Below, in pieces: positions 1 through 6,222 of a stretch of DNA of 20,556 bases. Below the pieces are notes generated by a model that saw only the letters and a list, made by a program, of their open reading frames with translations, was not told the DNA's origin and ran no database searches. The first letter of the stretch is position 1; each line of letters opens with the position of its first letter. Location of the stretch: NCBI GenBank assembly GCA_017860335.1, contig JAFNAU010000015.1, positions 1-20,556 of the forward strand, written 5' to 3'. The translations under genes and the position numbers were made by a program. Source of the stretch: Bacteroidota bacterium. Lineage in GTDB: Bacteria > Bacteroidota > Bacteroidia > Bacteroidales > Paludibacteraceae.

Positions 1-19
1 TTTTTTCGGTTTGAATGAT

Positions 20-27
20 TATATTTG
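20..27 (+). promoter_or_regulatory. Promoter -7 element of the fucosidase gene
   Basis: The bases TATATTTG match the Bacteroidota -7 consensus TAnnTTTG and are followed by C, as is common. They lie 28 bases before the fucosidase ATG. The matching -33 TTTG would fall at or before the window edge, so only half of the promoter can be seen. Confidence 0.55.
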
Positions 28-55
28 CAATACAAAATTTTAAATCATACAAAAG

Positions 56-1426
56 ATGAAAAACACTAAATTATTAATTTTATTAAGTTTTGTTCTTTGT
101 TTTTCGGGCATAAGCGCCCAGGAATCTCCTTCAAAAGAGTACCAGGATAATTACAAAAAAGTAATGGACCGGACAGCCTGGTGGCGTAACGATCGTTTTG
201 GAATGTTTATTCATTTCGGGGCGTATGCCGTTGCTGCAAGAGGTGAATGGGTAAAATCCAATGAAGAAATTACCACGGAGCGCTATCAGAAATATATCGA
301 TGAGTTTAATCCTGTCGATTTTGATGCCCGCAAGTGGGCAAAAATTGCCAAAGCTGCCGGAATGAAATATGCCGTTCTCACAGCCAAACATCACGACGGA
401 TATTGTATGTTTGATAGTAAACTGACCGATTATAAGTTATCCACCCGTTTCGGCGGGCGCGATCTGGTTCGCGAATTTCTGGAAGCCTTTCGCGCTGAGG
501 GCATCAAAGTCGGACTGTATTATTCCATTATCGACTGGCATCATCCCGATTATCCGAATGTCGGAAATCATCCTCAACGCAATGACAAAGAATACGGAAA
601 ACGTAAATTTAACTGGGACAACTACCTGAAATATATGCACGGGCAGGTGGAAGAACTGGTTCGGGATTATGGAAAAATTGATATCATGTGGTTCGATTAT
701 TCATTTGATGAGTATAGCGGTGAAAAATGGAAAGCCAACGAACTGGTTCAAATGGTGCGTAAATATCAACCCGACATTATTTTAGACAACAGGCTGAAAC
801 ATAACGATGGCCTCTCTTCGAAACAACGGACGGTTTCGTCACTCGGTGATTTTGAAACCCCGGAACAGGGAATACCCGATGTGCCGCTTACTGACAAGTT
901 CGGGAATGCAATTCCGTGGGAAACCTGTCTGACGTTGAACGGAGTATGGGGTTACAATGAGTCTGATAAAAACTGGAAATCGCCGGAGTTAATCGTTCAT
1001 ACATTGGTCAACTGCGTGAGTAAAAACGGCAATCTCCTGCTGAACGTTGGACCTGATGCGCGCGGAAATATCCCACAGGAATCCGTAAGTATCCTTAAAG
1101 AAGTTGGAAGCTGGATGGCTAAAAACGGCGAAAGTATTTATGGTTGCGGTTCATCCGCATTAGCCAAACCCGACTGGGGTCGTTATACATCAAAAGGGAA
1201 TACATTGTACGCCCACTGGTTGTATCCTAACATTGGTGATATCAATACCCGCGGAGTAGACGGCGATAAAGTGAAAGCGGTGTATATGCTCTGCACGGGT
1301 GCAGAACTGCCTTATCAGAAATCGTGGTGGGGTAACACCGAACCCGGAAATCTCTTTATTTCTGTTGGCAGAAACCCCCAGAAGCCATATAAATATGATA
1401 CGGTGTTGAAAGTTCAGTTTAAATAA
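56..1426 (+). CDS. Secreted alpha-L-fucosidase, family GH29
   Basis: Predicted to remove terminal alpha-L-fucose from glycans, acting in the periplasm or outside the cell. Residues 1-21 form a signal peptide ending near ISA-QE, with no lipobox cysteine. The GH29 TIM barrel is clear: WWRNDRFGMFIHFG (42-55), the AKHHDGYCMFDS block (110-121), and KIDIMWFDYS (207-216), in which D214 is the expected nucleophile of this retaining family. The acid/base glutamate is less certain; E267, E270 and E289 are candidates. The residues from about 355 on form the C-terminal beta region. The length of 456 residues is normal. It has its own promoter element and is separated from the glucan locus by secDF, so it is probably not part of that pathway. 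Linkage preference cannot be read from sequence. Confidence 0.93.
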   Translation: MKNTKLLILLSFVLCFSGISAQESPSKEYQDNYKKVMDRTAWWRNDRFGMFIHFGAYAVAARGEWVKSNEEITTERYQKYIDEFNPVDFDARKWAKIAKAAGMKYAVLTAKHHDGYCMFDSKLTDYKLSTRFGGRDLVREFLEAFRAEGIKVGLYYSIIDWHHPDYPNVGNHPQRNDKEYGKRKFNWDNYLKYMHGQVEELVRDYGKIDIMWFDYSFDEYSGEKWKANELVQMVRKYQPDIILDNRLKHNDGLSSKQRTVSSLGDFETPEQGIPDVPLTDKFGNAIPWETCLTLNGVWGYNESDKNWKSPELIVHTLVNCVSKNGNLLLNVGPDARGNIPQESVSILKEVGSWMAKNGESIYGCGSSALAKPDWGRYTSKGNTLYAHWLYPNIGDINTRGVDGDKVKAVYMLCTGAELPYQKSWWGNTEPGNLFISVGRNPQKPYKYDTVLKVQFK

Positions 1427-1510
1427 CCAGAGCTATTCTGATGTCATACCTGCGGAGCTGTTAGCCGGCATTTTAAAAAGACAGCGTAACATATTGAAAA
1501 TTTATGAATT

Positions 1511-2134
1511 ATGGCAGAAATTGGGCCAGATAAAAATGAGAAATATCCATTAAATGGACAAAAAAGACTTTGTTTCCTCAAAAATATTATAACTAATCCA
1601 AATATTATAGTTGGAGATTATACATACTATGATGATTTTGAAGATGCTTTAAACTTTGAGAAAAACGTAAAGTATCATTATGATTTCATCGGAGATAAAT
1701 TGATAATTGGTAAGTTTTGCATGATAGCTCCGGGAGTGACTTTTATAATGAATGGAGCCAATCATCAATTGAATGGAATTACAACTTATCCATTCAGTCT
1801 TTTTGGACATGGATGGGAAAGAATTATGCCGACAATAAAGGATTTACCGATAAAAGGAGATACTGTGATAGGTAATGATGTGTGGATTGGTTCAAATGTT
1901 ACGATAATGCCAGGGATACACATCAGCGACGGAGCAATTATTGCAACCAATTCAACAGTAGCAAAGGATATTGAAGCTTATTCGATAGTTGGGGGCAATC
2001 CAGCAATTGAGATAAGAAAAAGATTTCCTGATACAAAGATTAAGGAGCTTTTAGAAATGCAATGGTGGAATTGGGATATTGAAAAGATAACAGAAAACCT
2101 TGAATATTTGACAGGTAAAAAAAATGAGAAATAA
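1511..2134 (+). CDS. Vat/CatB-type hexapeptide-repeat O-acetyltransferase
   Basis: A cytoplasmic acetyl-CoA-dependent O-acetyltransferase of the xenobiotic acetyltransferase group, whose known members (VatA, VatD, CatB) inactivate streptogramin A or chloramphenicol. The left-handed beta-helix signature is visible: IGDKLIIGKFCMIAPGVTF (60-78), the catalytic loop NGANHQLNG with H85 as the expected catalytic histidine, GNDVWIGSNVTIMPG (121-135), and GGNPAIEIRKRF (161-172). The C-terminal QWWNWDIEKI also matches Vat proteins. The 207 residues equal the family's normal size, so the gene looks intact. It is visibly richer in A and T than the fucosidase before it and ends about 30 bases from a tRNA remnant, both consistent with acquisition. 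Drug specificity is unproven; chromosomal members of this family often have unknown substrates. Confidence 0.85.
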   Translation: MAEIGPDKNEKYPLNGQKRLCFLKNIITNPNIIVGDYTYYDDFEDALNFEKNVKYHYDFIGDKLIIGKFCMIAPGVTFIMNGANHQLNGITTYPFSLFGHGWERIMPTIKDLPIKGDTVIGNDVWIGSNVTIMPGIHISDGAIIATNSTVAKDIEAYSIVGGNPAIEIRKRFPDTKIKELLEMQWWNWDIEKITENLEYLTGKKNEK

Positions 2135-2163
2135 AAACGCCCCCTACACTTCCTTGCTATTAG

Positions 2164-2225
2164 TTGCGGAGGCTCGACTCGAACTAAAAGTCCGTCGGCT
2201 GACGGATATGAGCTCAGCGAGTCCG
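2164..2225 (-). repeat. tRNA-fMet 3'-half remnant A with palindrome
   Basis: On the minus strand this carries the tRNA-fMet acceptor 3' strand (CTCCGCAAC), a T-arm resembling the intact gene (GTTCGAGTCGAGC), and the anticodon-loop core CTCATA. The bases between anticodon loop and T-arm are replaced by a 16-bp near-palindrome. No matching acceptor 5' strand exists, so it cannot fold as a tRNA. It is more diverged than remnant B. On its left it keeps only the ACTTCCTT arm of the terminator seen beside remnant B, then runs into the 3' end of the acetyltransferase gene. Confidence 0.8.
2191..2206. repeat. 16-bp near-palindrome in remnant A
   Basis: TCCGTCGGCTGACGGA pairs with itself at seven of eight positions. 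It occupies the same site inside the tRNA remnant as the perfect palindrome in remnant B. The outer pair substitution C/G to T/A occurs on both arms relative to B, so symmetry has been kept. Confidence 0.85.
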
Positions 2226-2246
2226 TCAAGGAAATTTTATTAGAAT

Positions 2247-2278
2247 AAAAAAAGGAAATGTTTTTCAACACTTCCTTT
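2247..2278 (-). terminator. Rho-independent terminator after remnant B (minus strand)
   Basis: The stem AAAGGAA / TTCCTTT (2251-2257 with 2272-2278) continues, after one mismatch, with TGTT / AACA around a TTTC loop. A run of seven A on the plus strand (2247-2253, overlapping the stem base) reads as the T tract on the minus strand. It has the same AAAGGAA stem as the terminator of the intact tRNA-fMet, so it was probably duplicated with the tRNA 3' half. Confidence 0.75.
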
Positions 2279-2287
2279 CAATTTTTG

Positions 2288-2347
2288 TTGCGGAGGCCCG
2301 ACTCGAACGAACGTCCGCCAGCTGGCGGATATGAGCCCGACGAGCTT
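2288..2347 (-). repeat. tRNA-fMet 3'-half remnant B with perfect palindrome
   Basis: The first 26 plus-strand bases (2288-2313) are identical to 2732-2757 of the intact tRNA-fMet, covering the discriminator base, acceptor 3' strand and T-arm. Next comes a perfect 16-bp palindrome in place of about 10 tRNA bases, then the anticodon loop and 5' anticodon strand (TCGGGCTCATA on the minus strand) and part of the D-stem (GCTC). The D-loop and acceptor 5' strand are absent, so this is not a working tRNA. Its edge overlaps the stop codon of the GIY-YIG gene. Confidence 0.88.
2314..2329. repeat. Perfect 16-bp palindrome inside remnant B
   Basis: TCCGCCAGCTGGCGGA is fully self-complementary. It replaces the 3' anticodon strand and variable loop of the tRNA (plus-strand ACCTTTGGGT at 2758-2767 in the intact gene). 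It could form a hairpin in RNA or serve as a symmetric protein or nuclease recognition site; the sequence does not say which. Confidence 0.92.
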
Positions 2348-2588
2348 ATTGAAGTTTGGTGTGAATAAATTCCCTTCCCTTTGCAGATTTGAGTTGTTTT
2401 TCTCGTTTTATTGCCTCTCCTTTTGTCTGGAATTCTTCAGTATACATTAATTCCCACGGGCTGAATTTACTACTCCAACCTTTATTTGACGGATGGTTAT
2501 GTGCTGTCAATCTCGCATTTATATCTGATGTAAATCCGATATAAATTTTCTGAAACTTAATGCTTTTAAGAACATATACAGTAAACAT
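2346..2588 (-). CDS. Small GIY-YIG nuclease-domain protein
   Basis: An 80-residue protein made up of one GIY-YIG (URI type) nuclease domain. The first motif appears as VYVL (4-7) and the second as YIG (16-18). R26 in NARL and an acidic helix GEAIKREKQLK (57-67), with E58 or E63 as metal-ligand candidates, match the family. Single-domain proteins of this size are common in Bacteroidota and have no settled function; related domains occur in homing endonucleases and DNA repair enzymes. Here the stop codon overlaps tRNA-fMet remnant B, and decayed remnant C lies just upstream, so the gene is bracketed by tRNA-derived sequence. This suggests a link to insertion or repeat spread at the tRNA, but no activity is shown. 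The gene appears intact. Confidence 0.9.
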   Translation of the reverse strand: MFTVYVLKSIKFQKIYIGFTSDINARLTAHNHPSNKGWSSKFSPWELMYTEEFQTKGEAIKREKQLKSAKGREFIHTKLQ

Positions 2589-2608
2589 AATTTCTGAAAA
2601 AAAAAGCT

Positions 2609-2652
2609 TGGGTTGCCCAACTTGAACACACGTCCGCTAACTGTCATAAATG
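2609..2652 (-). repeat. Decayed tRNA-fMet 3'-half remnant C
   Basis: The plus-strand bases CCCAACTTGAACACACGTCC align with remnant B's CCCGACTCGAACGAACGTCC, and the following CGCTAACTGTCATAAATG aligns with the palindrome plus anticodon loop, now broken by mutations. It sits between the tRNA terminator and the start of the GIY-YIG gene. On the minus strand its end forms a short stem TTGGG / CCCAA followed by GC and nine T, which could act as a weak terminator before the nuclease gene. Confidence 0.6.
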
Positions 2653-2688
2653 CACCAAATTAACTCCTGGGTAAGGGGATTTATTTAT

Positions 2689-2722
2689 AAAAAAAAGGAA
2701 ATCGTGTGTTACAATTTCCTTT
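2689..2722 (-). terminator. Terminator of tRNA-fMet (minus strand)
   Basis: The inverted repeat AAAGGAAAT (2694-2702) and ATTTCCTTT (2714-2722) gives a 9-bp stem with an 11-base loop. On the minus strand it is followed by eight T. It begins 9 bases past the tRNA 3' end. Confidence 0.8.
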
Positions 2723-2731
2723 CTCTCTATG

Positions 2732-2803
<72 letters not shown>

Positions 2804-2819
2804 ATCTGTTTTGTAAGTG

Positions 2820-2850
2820 CAAAAGTACTGCATTTATTTGTTACCACAAA
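2820..2850 (-). promoter_or_regulatory. Promoter of tRNA-fMet (minus strand)
   Basis: On the minus strand TTTG (plus 2847-2850) is followed by exactly 19 bases and TACTTTTG (plus 2820-2827) then C. This fits the Bacteroidota consensus TTTG-N19-21-TAnnTTTG. The -7 element ends 16 bases before the tRNA 5' end. Confidence 0.8.
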
Positions 2851-2902
2851 ATATTATTCAAAATATTTTTGAGTATTTACCCAAAACCAGTACTGCTACC
2901 GC

Positions 2903-2942
2903 ATATTGCGATCTTAGGAATGGCCGGTATGTTTCGCAATAT
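2903..2942. repeat. 9-bp inverted repeat upstream of secDF
   Basis: ATATTGCGA (2903-2911) and TCGCAATAT (2934-2942) are perfect inverted copies separated by 22 bases. They lie between the divergent tRNA-fMet and secDF promoters, upstream of the secDF -33 element, so this may be a protein-binding dyad rather than a transcript structure. The rest of 2851-2982 shows no gene. Confidence 0.5.
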
Positions 2943-2982
2943 ACTCAGATTAACAAAGTTTAGAATCATGGATTTACAATAT

Positions 2983-3015
2983 TTTGTGTCATTATTAAAA
3001 AAAATTGTATATTTG
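2983..3015 (+). promoter_or_regulatory. Promoter of secDF
   Basis: TTTG (2983-2986), a 21-base spacer and TATATTTG (3008-3015) followed by C match the Bacteroidota sigma-ABfr consensus. The -7 element ends 51 bases before the secDF ATG. Confidence 0.78.
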
Positions 3016-3066
3016 CAGCTCGTTTAAAAAAACTGTAATAATAAACTTAATTAAAATAAATTTTCC

Positions 3067-4611
3067 ATGCAAAACAAAGGACTTGTAAGAATTCTTGGAA
3101 TTGCACTTGCACTCGTATGTTTATTCTATTTGTCATTTAATCTGGTGACCAATATTTACGAGAACAAAGCAGAAAAAAGATCTTTATCAGCAAAAGAGGC
3201 TTTTCAGAAATCAGCTGATTTCGCTTCACTTTCAACTAAAGAAAAAAGTGACCGGTTGAACTCTGTTGGTAGTGATGCCTACTATAATTATTTGGACTCA
3301 CTGGCAAAGAAAAATGTATATCTGGGATATACACTGAAAGAATGTCGTGAAAAAGGTGTAAATCTGGGTCTTGACCTGAAAGGAGGGATGAATGTTACAC
3401 TGGAAATCTCTGTTCCGGACATTATTCGTGCTCTTTCCAATTACAATACCTCACCAACATTCAATCAAGCGCTGGCTCTGGCTTCCGAACGTCAGAAAAC
3501 AAGTGGAAAGCAATATCTTGACCTTTTTGTTCAGGCTTACAAGGAAATAGATCCTCAGGCAAAACTGGCTACTGTTTTTAGTACATTTGATCTGAAAGAC
3601 CGTATTTCGCTGAGCTCAACCAACGAAGACGTTATCAAGGTATTAAGAACTGAAATTGATGGTGCTATTAATAACTCATTCAACGTACTTCGTACCCGTA
3701 TTGACCGTTTCGGTGTGGTACAGCCAAATATACAGAAGCTCGAAAATGCAGGACGTATCCTCATCGAACTTCCGGGTGTAAAAGAACCTGAACGTGTACG
3801 TAAACTTCTTCAGGGTTCTGCCAACCTCGAATTCTGGGAAACTTATGAACTGTCAGAAATATACTCAAACCTGATAGAAGCTAACAAAGCTATTGCCGCT
3901 GTAAGTGCTGTTGGAACAACTCCTGTTGTTGCCGATACTACAAAAACTAAAGCTCAGGCACAGAAACCAGAAGCTGTAAGTCCTGTAAATAAAATCGACA
4001 GCCTGAAAGCTGCTCTTGATACCAAAAAATCAGCAACTACAGATTCTGTAAAAATGCGTGAAGAGTTCCGCAAAGAAAATCCATTGTTCTCAGTGCTTCA
4101 ACTTTATGTTGACAACTCCGGTCAACCCGGTCGTGGTCCTGTTGTAGGTATTGCAAGTGCAGCCGATACTGCACGGATCAATGCATATTTCAAAATGAAA
4201 CAGGTGAAAGAGCTGATGCCACGCGACCTTGGTTTACGCTGGACTGTAAAAGCTGTTGATGAAGCTGAAACGGTATATCAGCTGGTAGCCATCAAAATTA
4301 CAAGCCGTGACGGACGTGCTCCGCTTACTGGTGCTGTAATTACCGATGCACGCGATGAATTCAGTCAAACTTCTGCCAATGCCAATGTAAGTATGACGAT
4401 GAATGCGGAAGGAGCTAAAATCTGGGCCAGAATGACCAAGGAAAATGTAGGAAAATGCATTGCTATCGCCCTGGATGGTTACATCTATTCAAATCCATTA
4501 GTAAATGGTGAAATTACCGGTGGTAGTTCACAGATTACAGGTAACTTCACTGTAGAAGAAGCCAAGGACTTGGCAAACGTGTTGAAATCAGGTAAAATGT
4601 GCCGTAAATAG
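3067..4611 (+). CDS. secD: SecD N-terminal part (first fragment of broken secDF)
   Basis: 514 residues. An N-terminal membrane segment (about 7-28) is followed by the SecD periplasmic region: GLDLKGG (101-107), LRTRIDRFGVVQPNIQ, and RILIELPGVKEPERVRKLLQG. A low-complexity insert rich in Ala, Thr and Lys (about residues 280-335) is of the kind seen in Bacteroidota SecD. The P1 head region ends in VEEAKDLANVLKSGKM, after which three out-of-frame residues (CRK) and a stop follow. Translation alone would therefore give a SecD with one membrane helix and no channel-side helices. Confidence 0.85.
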   Translation: MQNKGLVRILGIALALVCLFYLSFNLVTNIYENKAEKRSLSAKEAFQKSADFASLSTKEKSDRLNSVGSDAYYNYLDSLAKKNVYLGYTLKECREKGVNLGLDLKGGMNVTLEISVPDIIRALSNYNTSPTFNQALALASERQKTSGKQYLDLFVQAYKEIDPQAKLATVFSTFDLKDRISLSSTNEDVIKVLRTEIDGAINNSFNVLRTRIDRFGVVQPNIQKLENAGRILIELPGVKEPERVRKLLQGSANLEFWETYELSEIYSNLIEANKAIAAVSAVGTTPVVADTTKTKAQAQKPEAVSPVNKIDSLKAALDTKKSATTDSVKMREEFRKENPLFSVLQLYVDNSGQPGRGPVVGIASAADTARINAYFKMKQVKELMPRDLGLRWTVKAVDEAETVYQLVAIKITSRDGRAPLTGAVITDARDEFSQTSANANVSMTMNAEGAKIWARMTKENVGKCIAIALDGYIYSNPLVNGEITGGSSQITGNFTVEEAKDLANVLKSGKMCRK

Positions 4612-5839
4612 TGGATTATGGTCATTTATTATTGCATTCTTATTAGTAATGATCTATATGGTTGTTTATTACGGTCTTATTCCTGGTATCATTGCGGATT
4701 TAGCGTTATTTGCGAATGTGTTCTTCCTGATGGGTATTCTGGCATCCTTTGGAGCTGTACTTACCTTGCCGGGTATAGCGGGTATCGTGCTGACACTCGG
4801 TATGGCGGTTGACGGTAACGTGCTTATCTATGAACGTGTCCGTGAAGAAAAAGAAGCCGGTAAGACCCAGAAGAAAGCGGTTCAGGAAGGACTTGGTCAC
4901 GCTATGTCTGCCATCATTGATGCTAACGTAACAACCCTTATTACAGGTATTATCCTGTTTATCTTCGGTTCTGGTCCGATACTTGGTTTTGCCACTACTC
5001 TGGTAATTGGTATTATTACTTCCTTTATTACTTCTGTATTCTTAACCCGTTTAATGTTGGAAACTTATGTTAACCGTGAAAATGCAAAAGATTTGGCGTT
5101 TACAACAAAAGCTACATCGGCTTTCCTTCAGAATACAAAAGTAGATTTTATCGGAAAACGTAAAACATTCTATATTGTATCAGGAATTGTAATCCTTATC
5201 TGTGTTCTCGGACTGACATTTAGAGGTTTAAGTTATGGTATTGACTTCACAGGAGGTCGTAACTATATTGTTCAGTTTGAAGAAAAAGTAAATGTTGAAA
5301 AAGTAAGAAGTTTACTTGAAAACACGTTCGAAGAATCAAGCGCACAGGTTATCAGCATCGGAACCAATAATGACAAAGTTCGTATTTCTACAAAATATAA
5401 AATTGAAGAAAATTCAGAAACAGTAGATAATGAAATAGAAGCAAAACTTTACAACGACCTCAAACCTTTGTTGAAAAACACTACACTCGAACAGTTTGTA
5501 AATAAAAATATAGTAAACTCACAGAAAGTAGGACCAACTATTGCTGAAGATATAAAAACATCAGCTATCTGGGCGGTAATACTATCTCTGCTTGCTGTAT
5601 CAATATATATTTTCATCCGCTTCAGCCACTTTGCATTCTCAATGGGTACTATGCTCTGTCTTGCACATGATACCATAATTATTATAGGTTCTTTCGCCCT
5701 GTTGTGGGGCATCATGCCATTCTCCATGGAGATGGACCTGAACTTTATAGCGGCGATTCTGACGTATATAGGTTTCTCTGTGAACGATACGGTGGTTATT
5801 TTTGACCGTATTCGTGAGAATACACAAGCGTTCTGGTAG
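4601..5839 (+). pseudogene. secF: SecD C-terminal helices plus SecF (second fragment)
   Basis: Homology in this frame begins at AVNSGLWSF (4601), ahead of the first ATG at 4649. It holds the remaining SecD helices with MAVDGNVLIYERVREEKEAG and SAIIDANVTTLITGIILF, then SecF from about 5100 with SYGIDFTGGRNYIVQF and GFSVNDTVVIFDRIREN. The reading then leaves frame as TQAFW and stops. The missing ribosome start before 4649 suggests this was never an independent gene. Confidence 0.8.
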
Positions 5840-6042
5840 TGTTGTTTGCAATATTCATCTTCGGTGGTGATACAATTCGCGGATTTATCTTTGCGCTGTT
5901 AATTGGTTCTGTTTTGGGTGTATATTCTACATTGTTTGTAGCTGTGCCGGTTGCTTATGATATCATGTTAAAACAGAAGCAGAAAAAAGAACTGAAAGCA
6001 GGTGCAACAGAAAAAGCAGGTGCAACAGAAGTAAAGAAATAA
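5824..6042 (+). pseudogene. secF: SecF C-terminal helices (third fragment)
   Basis: In frame from 5824 this reads TSVLVVLFAIFIFGGDTIRGF and then the last SecF helices (LLIGSVLGVYSTLFVAVPVAYDIML), closing with a Lys-rich tail containing a repeated AGATE-type unit. It is the direct continuation of the SecF sequence in the previous fragment after a missing block; no start codon suits independent expression apart from a GTG at 5839. Confidence 0.8.
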
Positions 6043-6086
6043 TGCTTCGCAAAATTTGATTAGTAATTCGTATTTTTATAAAGCTG

Positions 6087-6124
6087 AAAAGCCCTGCAGT
6101 AATAAACACTGCAGGGCTTTTTAT
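6087..6124 (+). terminator. Strong rho-independent terminator after secDF
   Basis: A perfect 14-bp stem (6087-6100 AAAAGCCCTGCAGT with 6108-6121 ACTGCAGGGCTTTT) encloses a 7-base loop and ends in a T-rich run. A tract near the left arm means it may work in both directions. The rest of 6043-6222 is AT-rich; TAATTTTG at 6168-6175 is a possible -7 element for the next gene, but no -33 TTTG lies at the right distance. Confidence 0.9.
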
Positions 6125-6222
6125 TTGAAAATTATACATTTAAAATACAGTAATCGTAAAATTATTTTAATTTTGCATAACATGATAAGATCAATTTGCG
6201 GTATATTGAATAAACATAAATA

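Larger units (their letters stand above)
3067..6042 (+). pseudogene. secDF: secDF protein translocase fusion, frame broken twice
   Basis: SecDF is an inner-membrane RND-type partner of SecYEG that uses proton flow to pull exported proteins across. The locus encodes both SecD and SecF parts in one fused order, as is usual in Bacteroidota, but in three reading frames. Near 4600 the frame moves from SecD's KSGKM straight to AVNSGLW, lacking the conserved stretch (PARIVQ..VGPSLG in relatives) of about 18-19 codons. Near 5822 it moves from FDRIREN to TSVLVVLFAIFIFGG, lacking the conserved NSTLSRTFNTS region of about 25-30 codons. All other parts are well conserved with no other stop, and promoter and terminator are intact. 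Two deletions of length not divisible by three in a normally important gene suggest either assembly error or very recent inactivation. Confidence 0.85.

Noticed and set aside
2164..2347. Two further functional tRNA genes
   Set aside because: Both lack the acceptor 5' strand and D-loop, and the 3' anticodon strand is replaced by a palindrome.
2164..2652. CRISPR array from the three spaced tRNA-like repeats
   Set aside because: The copies differ in sequence and spacing, one interval holds a gene, and they clearly derive from tRNA-fMet.
4618..4812. Short plus-strand reading frame of 64 codons
   Set aside because: It overlaps the true SecD/SecF helices in another frame and its product resembles no protein family I know.
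3067..6042. Programmed ribosomal frameshifting in secDF
   Set aside because: There is no slippery site at either break, and conserved blocks are missing, which frameshifting cannot explain.
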